Under the pieces are notes generated by a model. It had not been told where the DNA came from. It worked only from the letters and a program-made list of their open reading frames with translations, and made no database searches. From NCBI GenBank assembly GCA_021234155.1, contig JAJEKV010000107.1:863761-927760 (forward strand): DNA of 64,000 bases. Direction: 5' to 3'. This document shows, piece after piece, positions 37,046 through 47,684 of the stretch (position 1 is the stretch's first letter; each line of letters starts with the position of its first letter). Both the position numbers and the translations under genes were made by a program. Source of the stretch: Isoetes taiwanensis. Taxonomy: Eukaryota > Streptophyta > Lycopodiopsida > Isoetales > Isoetaceae.

Positions 37046-37299
37046 CAATAAGAGCATTAAAATATAAAAAAATGTTTACCGACCACGCCAAGCGGCGGCG
37101 TAAACTAAAGTAGAAGATTTATTCAATAAGGCTCACGCCAAGGCGGCGTTAACCTTATTTACAATTTCAATCTTTACTGCCTTATCACTTTAACGTGATT
37201 CGGAGATCCTCTCCGCAGCGGAGATAGGGCATTGACGTAGGATATATCCCCGAGTACATATAACAACGATAGTATAGTGTCTTTGCTCATCTGCCGCCA

Positions 37300-38218
37300 T
37301 TAAATTTCCGCGACGACCCAAAGAACGCATTGTACTCATCTTTTGTCCACCCATCTCCCCTGGCTGTCCAAAACAAAAAGGGAGACGTTTCTTGACTCGC
37401 CACGCCTGGCATTCGCGATTTTAAACCCTTTGAGACCACATATTCAACATCAACTTCTTTAAATGCGGTCTTGTCGGCATTTGCAATCTTTCTCTTAATG
37501 TGTGGATGGATGACTTTAGGCGGAAGGAGAGCAAATGCTTTACATTCACTAAGCTATTTTCCTTTACATATTCAGGGGCTAGCTTGGCATACCTCTTCAA
37601 ACCGAAGTTAAAATGTTATACTTCTCCGCCAGACCTATTTTCGACAATGTCCCGTCGGTGTTACCGTAAAAACTTCTGAACTCGCCTCGTACACACCCTT
37701 TCGTATGATGTTAATGTTTTTCACGATGCATAAGGCGCCAATGAAACAGGTTCTATCCTTAGCGCCTGAATTCTTCTTGTATAGAACCTCACCTCCAATG
37801 CGCCGTTCCAGGATATCTAACACCTCAAAGATCATCAAGCCGTTTCACTTTTCTCGACCTCGATACATTGATGTCTTCAATTGACGTGCCCACTGGAGGT
37901 ACCCTGCCTGATTGGTCTGGCAACTTTCCAGCCGCATAAGCGCCAAAGAACTCGTTCCACTTATCCCACACTTCATCCTTGGAGAAAATGATTTTATAGG
38001 ATTCTTTTGCGCGCGAGTTCACAACGGATGGCTCTCCCTTCTCTTCGCCACCTGCTTTCTTTGACTTCGACCTCCGACGTTCATCCTGGATGATCGTTTG
38101 TGCGAGTGTCCTCTCAAGGGGCTGGAACTTGGCTTTACTTTGACCCTGTCTGCTTGGCATCGGCCTTCCATATTCATTCCACTGTTCTCTTGCATGACGC
38201 AATTGCTCAACATAAGGG
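37300..38218 (-). CDS. Element B minus-strand gene: central exons, unknown domain
   Basis: Exon starts after a TACTGCAG acceptor (38,219-38,221) and reads PYVEQLRHAREQW, RRSKSKKAGGEEKGEP, KIIFSKDEVWDKWNEFFGAY, KLPDQSGRVPPVGTS. After a slip it continues with LERRIGGEVLYKKNSG, GALCIVKNI, then KCKAFALLPPKVIHPHIKRK and DGWTKDEYNAFFGSSRKF. Mixed hydrophobic/charged composition argues for real coding. I do not recognise the family. It precedes the acidic linker and phosphatase on the same strand. Confidence 0.5.
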
Positions 38219-38269
38219 CTGCAGTAAAAAATAGCATAAGAATAGTGAAACAAAAAATGAGACTTGTCA

Positions 38270-38870
38270 TTATCCGTTCACGCGCAATGCGCGTGAACCT
38301 ACGTTCTAGTAAATAAACGTATATGTTCTACTTGAAATAATAATACGTTTTCCGCGCGCGCTAGCAGCGTAAAAGCTACTTCTATTAGTTATCCGTTTCG
38401 CGCAGCAGCGTGAAGCTACTTTCTATATATTATCGTTTATGTTCTACTTAAAATTATTATCCGTTCACTTGAGATAATTATCCGTTCGCAGATCTGCGGC
38501 GTGAAGCTACTTTCTTATAATGAACATTTCCGCAGCGCCGCGCTGTAAAGCTACTTTCTATTAGTTATCCGTTCAGCGCCTTTAGCGGCGTGAAGCTACT
38601 TTCTATATATTATCACGTTTATGTTCTACTTAAAAATTATTATCGTTCGCTTGAGATAATTATCCGTTCACGGCGCCCGACCGCGAAAGTGAAGCTACTT
38701 TCTAGATATTATACGTTTATGATCTACTTAAAATTATTATCCGATTTCACTTGAGATAATTATCCGTTCCGCGCCGCTGGCGGAAGCTACACTTATAATG
38801 AGCAGTTCCGCGCGACCGCGCGTGAACCAACTATTTGTTCACGCCAAGCGCGGCGTGAACCTCGCCTTCC
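38270..38870. repeat. Tandem array of palindrome-bearing repeats inside an intron of element B's gene
   Basis: Recurring modules TTATCCGTTC-[CG-rich palindrome]-GTGAAGCTACTTTCTATATATTAT and ACGTTTATGTTCTACTTAAAATTATTATCCG alternate about six times. The CG-rich part differs in every copy (GCGCAATGCGC, GCAGATCTGCG, GCGCCTTTAGCGG and others), while the AT-rich spacers are conserved. It fills nearly all of the intron upstream of 38,221. Confidence 0.8.
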
Positions 38871-38879
38871 TATTACATG

Positions 38880-40050
38880 ATAAAGACATAAGAATACGCA
38901 TATACCTCTTGTATAGAAAGGTCTTTCCCATATCATTCACCGGCGCTTATTTTCGACAAGATCGCCAGACACTTGTGGTAATGCCGAGAAATCTACATCT
39001 TTCTTGAAGAATACGGATCTATAAACATTTTATTGTTGCTTATCTTAGCTCCTCGCCACCAACCTAATTTGGGCCTCAAGAGAATGCTGCCCTGCCAATG
39101 ATCATAAACCCCACGTGATCTTGGAGCAAATCTTCAAACTTCGACCAAATTAGTGGTTTCTTCTTAATCATATCGTAGGGACGACGTCATTTGGAAGCAG
39201 CAATTGCCCGGATTTTCAAGGATGGAATCCATTATCTCTTTGACGTGTGCCATGTGAACCTTCTACTAATAGGAGGCGCCACCGGGAGCCCTGAATAGCT
39301 TCTCTATTGAATTGCGTGGGGTGAAGCCGAGACCCAACGGATACTTGTCTGCGATACTTTGCAAGTTTGCTCATGACCTCTAGCCGTCTCTTCTTGTCAT
39401 TTTCATTTTGAGGATTGGAAGGTCCTCGCACTCTCAACCGCAAGGTCTTGAGGAACATTTACTTGAACAGGTTGATCTTTTTTCTCATGTCCTCCAAGTA
39501 ATGATCGGCGGTTGGTTTGTCGCTGATGGCCTTCCATGGCGCTACTCTTCGCGATATTCTCGGTGGGTTAAGTTCGCCTTTCACCCATCCGTATTTCAAC
39601 ATTGTTTCTCCCGCCCCGACTCCTTTCAAAACTCCTCATGGAAGTTCGCGGGTCGAGGTGTCTCGAACCATTTCAATGTTCTTTTCACTCTAGTACCCAC
39701 GGTCGTATCGAAAGTAAAGTGGCTATCATCCTCGACCTGGGAGGAGATTACAATACCACTCGCTTCTTCATTTGTTCGGTTGCTACTTTCCCGAATGCGA
39801 AAAATATCTAATCGACCCCCCTGTTTTTCGAAATCTCCGGTACCATTCGGATACATCGTGACATCCTCTTTCACCGCGATGCCGGTCTGTGATAGCCTTC
39901 GAATGCTTCGAGAACTATCGGCCGTAAGAATGAAGTCATCAGTCCCACACACATCATCGACTTTTGACTTCTTGGTGACTGGTTGGACCGTATCGATTTT
40001 GTTTTCCTCTTTGGGGCTTTACGACCTCCTCAGAAGGGAACATGAAATTC
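38880..40050 (-). CDS. Element B minus-strand gene: upstream exons, unknown domain
   Basis: Coding islands on the minus strand: KSKVDDVCGTDDFILTADS, SRSIRRLSQTGIAVKEDV, GDFEKQGGRLDIFRIRES, GTRVKRTLKWFETPRP (39,980-39,630); KRRLEVMSKLAKYR and GFTPRNSIEKLFRAPGGAS (39,400-39,280); then VHMAHVKEIMDSILENPGNC and FQMTSSLRYD (39,260-39,160) in another frame. No recognised domain. A 226-codon plus-strand frame covers 39,408-40,088, but its composition and context favour the minus reading. Confidence 0.45.
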
Positions 40051-40077
40051 CGCTAAATGGACGACAAACAAGTATAG

Positions 40078-40575
40078 CTTATCTTTGACGCCAAGACCGC
40101 TTTGGCGTGAAAACGATGAAGGCTACCCAGCCGCCAAGGCCCCATACATTCAATACATTCTATCGTTAATTATCGTCGCTTTTGACGCCAGAGCGTGAAA
40201 AAAAGTAGAGGAATGTCCTAGCGCATTTTATACGTATAACAAATTTATTTATACATTGACGAATATCTTTATTCTGGTCAGGGACTCGCATGCACACCAT
40301 TATATTTATGTATCCCTCAAAAGTACATACTATATCAGTGGACAGACAAACAAGATATACTTAATCTTTGACGCGCACTGCGCGTGAAACTAGTGGAGGC
40401 TACCCAAGCGCCTGCGTCCCATATATTCAATATATTCTACTATTAATTATCGTCTGCCTCTAGTACTTAACACTCCTTTTTGACGCCAAGCGGTGAAAAA
40501 AGTAGAGGAATGTCCTAGCGCATTTTATACGTATAACAAATTTATTTATACATTGACGAATATCTTTATTATATT
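40078..40575. repeat. Tandem duplication (~290-base period) with palindromes
   Basis: The block from a TTTGACGC palindrome through GGCTACCCA, AATTATCGTC, a second palindrome and GTAGAGGAATGTCCTAGCGC to CATTGACGAATATCTTTATT occurs twice (about 40,083-40,274 and 40,366-40,571). The second copy of the first palindrome is the GCGCACTGCGC variant, the first is the GCCAAG..CTTTGGC variant. Confidence 0.85.
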
Positions 40576-40579
40576 TATG

Positions 40580-42000
40580 TATCTTTCAACAGTAGATACT
40601 ATTTCACAGGTAACTTTTAGTATTCATTGTAAATAAAGGAGTTTGAAAACGTAATTAAGCATGCAGAACGAGAACAGTTATTTTTTATATTGTTTGTCCA
40701 TTACACAAGTATTTTCTCAAATATAATGATTTCTATTCATATATTAATATAAATTATTTATAGGAATTGTCCATTACACTAGAATTTTCTCATATATGTA
40801 GATTTCTATACATATCTGAATATAGTATAGTATAATATTTCAGAGATAACTACTCTATGCATCAAAATTACAAGAAATAAGTCAAGACACTGTTGATGTA
40901 TTCTTTGCCGATCCCGTACACGGTGCGACTTTTACCGGTTCCTCGCCGGGCTTCCTAGGGCCATGAGTCCGTGGAAGCGACTTCAAATGTTAAACACGTA
41001 AGAACAAACACAAGGAATGAAGAATTTAAGGACATTTTAGATACATGCTAATCAAGAAGAATGGACGCCAGAAGATCGCTGATCCGCGTTTAAGAATCCA
41101 CGGATAATATAAGCCCGTCGCCGATCGCGATCCGCGTTGGTGTTTTGTTTTTAAATATTATCCCGCCCCCTAATTATCCCGCCCGCCTTAAATATCCCCC
41201 CGCCCTAATTAACCGTCCGCGCTCAAATTTGAATGAAATTAAATTGCAATTTCTAAAATGAATCAATATGAATTTCAAGAATGATATTCATATTATCAAA
41301 ACAGCCCGAAGTTGTTCATTGGAGTCGCCACGCGGATCGCCGAGGCGCCGATCTACCACACTATCGACGTTTTGACAACTAATTAGCTCAACGATGTCGC
41401 CTGAACTACAAGTAAAGCTCTTTATCGAACAATTGGGAGTAATTGTCTACCGATTCACGTAATTAAGTTTCTTGAAATCTCGCTATGTCGAATTGGGGAT
41501 GAATGCTACATGCTCACTTCAAATCTAAAGCATAAACTAGGAAACCGTGAAAGTTGAGGCAGCTTTGATGCTGAATTGAAGTGTCATGGAGTTCCCTTTG
41601 GGTAAAGACTTCTGCAAGATCGATATCGAAATGCTTTGAAGGAAGATGAGGAGCTACCTAGGGCGACATCCCGGAGGTGACACAACCGGGCGAGAGTGTG
41701 GGAACGCTTTGTTGCATGGCCAAAAACGCGTTAAAAAAGGTAAGTTATGCAGGTTCTTCTTGTAATGTTGTTGTAATTTGGTACATCCATGTAATTTAGG
41801 TATCTTCTATTGAGATCATATACAAAAACAGTGATTATAGACCAGTAAAAGAGTAGAATATATTACAAAATTTACACTGTTTACAAAATTGGAAAGCCGC
41901 ACCATTGGCGCTGCGGATGACTATATGTAAAAAGCAAAAGTAGTGCCAGTCCTATAAATCAGTCACCAGCTCATTTAGGCCTCAACAAAATCCCCATTAA
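40580..42000. other. Element B non-coding interval with CCCGCC repeats
   Basis: Mostly AT-rich DNA without supported exons. At about 41,158-41,212 four TATCCCGCCC/CCCCGCCC boxes occur in direct repeat between AATTA spacers, a promoter-like arrangement resembling E2F-type sites. Short coding-like pieces near 41,600-41,720 are not convincing. Confidence 0.35.
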
Positions 42001-42024
42001 AACATCACACGCGCACTGCGCGTT

Positions 42025-42322
42025 TAGACTGGTCACCTCATCATGGCTTCCATGAAGTCATCTATGGGGAAGCAACGCATGCTTTCCACGTGAGCTATTG
42101 CCATGGAGCTTCGATGAGACTAACATAGGTTTGTGGGGATGATTTGTAGGGTTGCTTCTAGTGTGCTGATGAGGAGCCTAACCTCGCATATCAAATCCAC
42201 CGCTTTTAACTGTAATCTCTCCAACAGAAAGCAAATTATCGCCCCAAAGATCATCCCTTGCATATGCCAATTCTATGGCAATGATGTCTTGAACGATTTG
42301 TGGGATTTCTTACGCCATGCCT
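42025..42322 (-). CDS. Element B minus-strand gene: exon with helical reading
   Basis: After a TTCTAG acceptor (about 42,323), the minus strand reads EIPQIVQDIIAIELAYARDD, LWGDNLLSVGEITVKSGGF and, after a slip, further hydrophobic sequence up to FPIDDFMEAMMR with a possible GTGACC donor. It has the look of an alpha-helical coding exon. No family recognised. Palindromes sit in the introns on both sides. Confidence 0.4.
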
Positions 42323-42479
42323 AGAACACATGAAAAGCAAAAAGACTACTTAAGATAAGAGTCTCGCTAGTACAATGTGACGCCATGGAATTTGACGCCA
42401 AAGGCGCGGCCAAGATAAACAAGCAAAAGCACTAGTGTTCATATATAAGCACCGAGGGTATTGTTCTTCCAATATCTCT

Positions 42480-42750
42480 AAGGTGCCTCGTCGCGACCGG
42501 AAGTCAAGAACCGTTGTTTATTTATTCGCAACCTCGGGCTTAGCGTTTTTTCATGACGCGCGATAAAACGTGAAAAATAGCGTGCACTTTTCAAATGAGC
42601 ACGCAAGCGCTCGAGTATCCTCGCTTTGTTTTCATATTCATAATGTGCCTCGCGATGCGCCGGGCAATCCTTAGCCGATTTCGATAAATGAAAAAATTTT
42701 GATTGCGTGATCGCGCTGCGGAGGCACCTTTTGGAGATATGAAAGAGCAA
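42480..42750 (-). CDS. Element B minus-strand gene: possible first exon
   Basis: Open minus-strand frame with a basic, tyrosine/arginine-rich reading (AHYEYENKARILERLRAHLK, RFIARHEKTLSPRL). It lies upstream of the other minus-strand exons and has an ATG (MLFHISKRC) near 42,750. No domain recognised. Confidence 0.35.
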
Positions 42751-44160
42751 TTGAGGATACCAAGAGCGCCAAGACTTATATGAAGATCGTTTTCTTGATT
42801 CTTGATTTCATTTTCTTCTTATTGTGTCTTGTCTCATTGATGTATTCATTAATTTTTCAAGCACTTCCTACTGCCTAATATGATGTTCATAACTATAAAG
42901 AAACCTTTCAAGCTTAATATAGAAACAGAAATAGAAAGCTTGACAAAAAAAATTTTGGTCTCATTCATTTACAATATGAACTTTAATCAGCTCCTATTGT
43001 CTATTCATGTTCGAAAAAAACTTGAAAGCTTGAATAGAAATATAAAGCTTAAGCTTGGAAACACTCACCTTGATAACAAGAGATCCAAAACTAAGAGGAA
43101 GCACGGTTTGCTTGAAAACCTAGATTTGAAATAAAACATAAAAAGGAAAGTCGTGAATGAATCTTGTATAAAATAGAGAATGAAACTAATATCCTAAGTA
43201 TAAAACAGAGAATGAAACTAATATCTTGTATAAAACAGATAATCCTAAGTTTTGCTATTCAAAATGGAGTTTGATCCATAATGACCTCAATGCTTAATGT
43301 GGATAAAATGTGATAAAACAGAGAATGAAACTAATATCCTAAGTATAAAACAGAGAATGAAACTAATATCTTGTATAAAACAGATAATCCTAAGTTTTGC
43401 TATTCAAAATGGAGTTTGATCCATAATGACCTCTATGCTTAATGTGGATAAAATGTGATTTAGGCTTGTGCTTGATTTAGGCTGCTGCATGATAGCACAG
43501 ACTAAACATATTTGCCTTTAGGTTTTAAATTTGGCTTTACGAGTTTCAAAGCCAAACTTAGTTTTCAATCTGCTACTGCATTTCAAAGCTTAACTTTGTT
43601 TTAATCAGAAGCGCACCTAAGGGAAGCCCATTATTCAAACCTAAGGGAAAGCCCATTATAAGGGAAAGCCCATTATCCGTTAAGCAAGTATCGCTAACCC
43701 GGAAAGCTCGAATGTTCTGAAAAACTCGAAGCTCGAAATCTCGAAAAACTTCGAACCTTGAAAAGCCTTTGCTCTGAAAACCTTGAAAAGCCTTGCTCGG
43801 AAAGCCTTGAAAAGGAAGGATCGAAAAGCTTGAAAACCTTGAAAAGCTCGCAGAGGTCGGAAGCAAAGGAATAAAGCAGGTCGGAATGAAGCAAAGGAAT
43901 AAAGCAGAGGTCGGAATTGAAGCAAAGGTCGCCGAGGTCCGGAAGGAAGCGTGAAGGAGAGGTTTTGGAATGAAAGATATGAAATGAAATGATATGACAT
44001 GAAAAGATATGAAAAGTCGCGAAGCCGTAATTAATTATGCGTGTTTATTAATTGCGTGTTTTATAACTATTTTAAACTATTGAATATTAACATTTTAACA
44101 TTTTAACTAACGGTTTAACATTTTAATTACGGGGTATTGTGGGTTTTAGAAAGGGTTCTA
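42751..44160. repeat. Element B spacer with several simple tandem repeats
   Basis: Holds a ~145-base tandem duplication at 43,167-43,459 (AGAATGAAACTAATATC blocks) and a purine-biased minisatellite at about 43,690-43,970 built from CTTGAAAAGC and GGAATGAAGCAAAGG words. An AT-rich 84-codon frame at 42,880-43,134 is unsupported. It separates the divergent minus- and plus-strand genes of element B. Confidence 0.6.
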
Positions 44161-44199
44161 ATATGTGATGTTTTATTGTCCTTTTGTTTTTAATTAACC

Positions 44200-44570
44200 C
44201 TTATTCAAAAAAAATATAGGTTAATGGTTGCAACCTTCTCAAAAAAATCATTAATAGGTTTCAATATATTGGAACCATTAACCCATATTGGAACCTATTA
44301 GGTTTCATTAACCCTAATAATGGTTAATATGTGATGTTAAAGGTTCCAATATAGGTTAATGGTTGTAAAAGGGTTGTAAATAGGTTCCAATATAGGTTAA
44401 TGGTTGCAACCTTCTCAAAAATCTGCATCCTTTTCAAAATGACAAGCTATTTGTGGTGACATGCAAAATGCACCATTAACCTATATCGGGGATGTGGATT
44501 TTGAGAAGGTTGCTATGGTTCCATATAGGTTCTTTTCTAAAATTTTTATTCTTTCCCATATAGGTTCCTT
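44200..44570. repeat. Inverted/direct repeats upstream of element B's plus-strand gene
   Basis: AGGTTCCAATATAGGTTAATGG and its reverse complement recur at least six times in both orientations, together with TTGCAACCTTCTCAAAA. Located immediately 5' of the plus-strand gene, so a promoter or protein-binding array is possible. Confidence 0.65.
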
Positions 44571-44598
44571 TATCTTACTAATCTAAATTATTGTCTAG

Positions 44599-47427
44599 GT
44601 GAATGTCAAGGAAGCTGGTGAACAAAATGTTGATGACCAAGAAAAGGCCCTTGTATTGCATACAAGGGTGGATTGGAAAAATAAAAAAGTGAAAATTATG
44701 CATCAATGCAACAAAGAGGTGGTAGGAGAAGGTGTCATTGTTTTAGCAGATCCTATCCAAGCAGTCAATGATGAAAGATTGGGAGATGACATTTAGGTGT
44801 GGCAATATCAAAACTAGAAGAGCAATGGAAGGAAAAGGGGACAGGTAAAGAGGATTGCATTGCTTGTGTGAGGCAAATAGTGATTCCTTCCATTATGGCA
44901 TGGCCTATAAGTAGCATTATGTTGATGGGGAAGTATCAGTTTCCAGATACAAAACATGGTGCAGAAAATGGTGAAAATTGCCCAGTAGCTATTGAACCAT
45001 TAGCAGGAAGAAGCACACAGTGTAGCAAAAGGCTACCCCCAACTAGGAAATACTATCCTAGTAAGAGATGTAAAGCAGATCATGACTGCTCTCCTGATGC
45101 TATGATGAAGGTTAGAGGCATGGAGTGTTGTTGGCACAATTGTGTGCAAATGTTCAAAATAGATGAATTGGTGGAAGCAAGAGGTATATTTCAGAACGTA
45201 TGGGTGATATTAGAGGATCTCTTTCATGTATTCTATTTTTGATCTTGGAATTTCAGATGAAAGATCAAAAATAAAAAGATATCCATTAAATGGCAAATGG
45301 TTATGTCAAAAATCATGGATGGCTATACATGGAATCCCATCCTCGTCTTGGCATAACTGGCTACAAAGCTACAGAAATGGTAAAAGGATTGCATCACATG
45401 GGAATATTGGTTTGGTGAGACCACAATCAAAGACTTTAGCTGCAAAGGAAATATTTGAGAAATATGTGGAGTTCAATGCAGAAAATATGCCACATAAAAG
45501 TAAGAAGGATGCGTATGACGCCGTGGATCGTGGAAAAGATCTGCAAACTCATTGTACTCAATTGAGCATATTAGAAGAAGTGAATGCCATGCTTCGAGAA
45601 CTTGGAGTGGCTCCTATATGTCAGCCTACCTTTAGTAGGCTATGGACAAAACACTTCAAGCATGTTACCATTTCAAAAACCAATAACTTTGCAAAGTGCA
45701 ACTTATGTGCTGAGTTGAAAGAAAGGCTAGACAAGACCAAGCTGCCTAGTGCAAGAGCTAAAGTGAGAGAGGAAATGTCGGATCATATGACTGACCAACT
45801 TTCATGTAGATCTGCTTATTGGATGTGGAGGACATTATCAGCTTTGGAACCTAGTGAATATCTTTGTATTATACATGATAAGATGGACCAACAGAAGACT
45901 TGCCTTCCTCAATTCGCTTATATTCCAAAGTCATGTGGAAGAGCATATCCTCTGCAGATCTCTTTGACGGGGGCCATTCTGCATGCACAACCTTTAATAT
46001 ACTACGGGCATTTCAGTTTACAATTATGGAGTGATGGCCCAGACTTCCATATTGGAAGTGTGATGAGGTGCTTGAGAAACTATGAACGTGGCTACAATGG
46101 TGATCTTGAAAACATACGAGCCAGTCAACCACTCTTTAATGCATTGTTGGATGAGGAGCCCAATAATATTGAAAAGGTTACTAAAGCAAGGTTCAGAAGG
46201 CCAGGATGTTATGAACAGATTGCCAAAGGATCAACTTCACAACCAAAGCCAAGGGATCTACCAAGAAAGTTTTTGTTGCAGCTTGATAATTGTCCGGGTC
46301 GTAACAAAACATGGATGGATGTTCTCTCATTTCGCCTTACTTTGACTTGTGGGTATCTTTGAAAGAGTGAATTTGGGATTTCTGATTCCTGGACACACCC
46401 ATGAGGATGTTGATGCAGTGTTCGGGAAGTATAGTGTTGCTCTGAAGTCGCAGACTGTCACAAATATGCCTAGGTTAATGGAGGTATATGCTGGATGCAC
46501 AAGTCCAGCTCCAATAGGATTGCTCATAGATGAGGTGCCTGATTGGAAGAGTTTTGTGGAAGGACATTTAGCTGATTTAGAAGGACACTCAAAGCCTCTA
46601 CAATTCACTTTCGGGTGAAGGATGGGATTCCAATAATGCAATGGAAAATGAGGCAGTCCGGAGGACGATGGAAACCAGAGGAGGGGTATAGAATTGTGGC
46701 TCTGGGGATGAAAATAACATGCCTAAAATACCTAAGGGTGTCCCAAAAGTCTTTGAGACCTTACTGAAGTAGACAATTTGAAAATAACAAGAGATGGCAT
46801 CATGGATTACATTAAACATTGGAAACAATCTGCTGATGATACCAATAATGCACTAGTCAAGTATTGGGAGAAAGTGCATCGTTTGATTGGGGAAATTGAC
46901 ACTTCAGCAACAGAGCTGAAAGAATGGTTACCCAAAAGTAGGTGGAGGAACTTCGGGTAGAGCTAAGGAAACGGAGAATGATGTTACTAGCATTCGCAAA
47001 GTCCACGGGTCCTATGAAAGTAGGTGAGGAACACCACGTTGGCCCTAAGAAAGGAAGGCCAAAATATTACAAGATGCCTAACTATGATCCAAGTGTAGAT
47101 GTGACATCCGCCAATTTTTTTCTTTGCTTGCCTCACGATAGAGTGACCTATCCGGTATGGATGGGTTACACTCTCTCCTCGATATCAGTAAAGAAAAAGG
47201 GGGACCAAACTTCAACAAGGTGCGTGTTGCATGGTGGGTACCGTTGCATCAATGTGACAATGTCGATGATCAAGAAAGATACTTGGATTCTTTGGGTGAA
47301 AAGATGGAGGAAACATCCTCAAGAGAAAAGTCGGTGGCTTGATGTTCAAACGATATTGTTTTCATGGAATGCACGTACCAAACCAACGGGCGAAATCCGA
47401 GTTATAATACCTAAACAAACCTGTTGA
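44599..47427 (+). CDS. Element B DUF7869-like protein, putative transposase (frameshifted)
   Basis: Coding islands run 44,599-44,796, 44,799-45,242, 45,226-46,362, 46,349-46,618, 46,778-46,960 and 46,942-47,427 in changing frames. Order of features: CSPDAMMKVRGMECCWHNC; RYPLNGKWLCQKSWMAIHGI; CNLCAEL; HDKMDQQKT (45,874); LQLDNCPGRNK (46,279); after a slip GFLIPGHTHEDVDAVFG (46,376-46,425); C-terminal VRVAWWVP in the third frame (47,220-47,250). The conserved DKMD, LDNC and HEDVD blocks fit a DDE-type triad and resemble proteins annotated with DUF7869, from memory. The protein would be ~900 residues. At least four frame breaks. The gene ends ~255 bases from the right terminus. Confidence 0.7.
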
Positions 47428-47658
47428 GAAGGTTAAGGAGACTTTAGCCATGCCCATGCCTAAGGGGAAGAGGAAATCATAGAGTAGATCAAAGATTGTA
47501 CTTCTCACAGCGTTGAGAACTTTTATAAAACATTGTACTTACTTTTGAAATATGAAAACATTTTGATACTCTTTTGAATATGCATTGTTTGTTAAGTGAA
47601 ATAAAGTTTTCTACTTTATTATTTAAAAAGTAACATGTTATATTATTTCCCAAAATTA

Positions 47659-47682
47659 AGGCATAATCCCAAAATAAATGAA
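47659..47682 (-). repeat. Element B right terminal inverted repeat
   Basis: Exact reverse complement of 34,953-34,976, followed by the second TA (47,683-47,684). Confidence 0.85.
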
Positions 47683-47684
47683 TA

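Larger units (their letters stand above)
35233..42408. repeat. Dispersed CG-rich palindromes (TTCACGC..GCGTGAA type) in element B
   Basis: Near-perfect 18-27 base palindromes with TTCACGCGCA.TGCGCGTGAA or TTGACGCCAAGCGGCGTGAA wording, at about 35,233-35,255, 36,040-36,060, 37,083-37,105, 37,131-37,152, 38,276-38,298, 38,837-38,860, 40,085-40,111, 40,182-40,199, 40,368-40,388, 40,477-40,498, 42,007-42,024 and 42,391-42,408. More degenerate copies lie in the 38.3-38.8 kb array. Most fall between coding islands of the minus-strand gene, i.e. in its introns. None was seen with confidence in element A or the flanks. Confidence 0.75.
34953..47682. mobile_element. Element B: 12.7 kb DNA transposon-like insertion in element A's transposase
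   Basis: Perfect 24-base terminal inverted repeats (TTCATTTATTTTGGG, then ATTATGCCT) at 34,953-34,976 and 47,659-47,682, flanked by TA on both sides (34,951-34,952 and 47,683-47,684). Reading element A's minus strand across the TA junction joins KPSYIRKIKP to the TCCCQYH segment, allowing one frame slip, so B interrupts a formerly continuous gene. B carries a DUF7869-like protein on the plus strand near its right end, and on the minus strand a long multi-exon gene ending in a NIF-like phosphatase domain. CG-rich palindromes are dispersed through its left two-thirds. Confidence 0.8.

Noticed and set aside
39408-40088. 226-codon plus-strand open frame as a gene
   Set aside because: It is antisense to minus-strand coding islands that continue on both sides with splice signals, and its translation shows no domain and odd composition.
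42880-43134. 84-codon lysine/asparagine-rich frame as a gene
   Set aside because: Composition is what AT-rich non-coding DNA gives, with no motif, and it sits among simple repeats.
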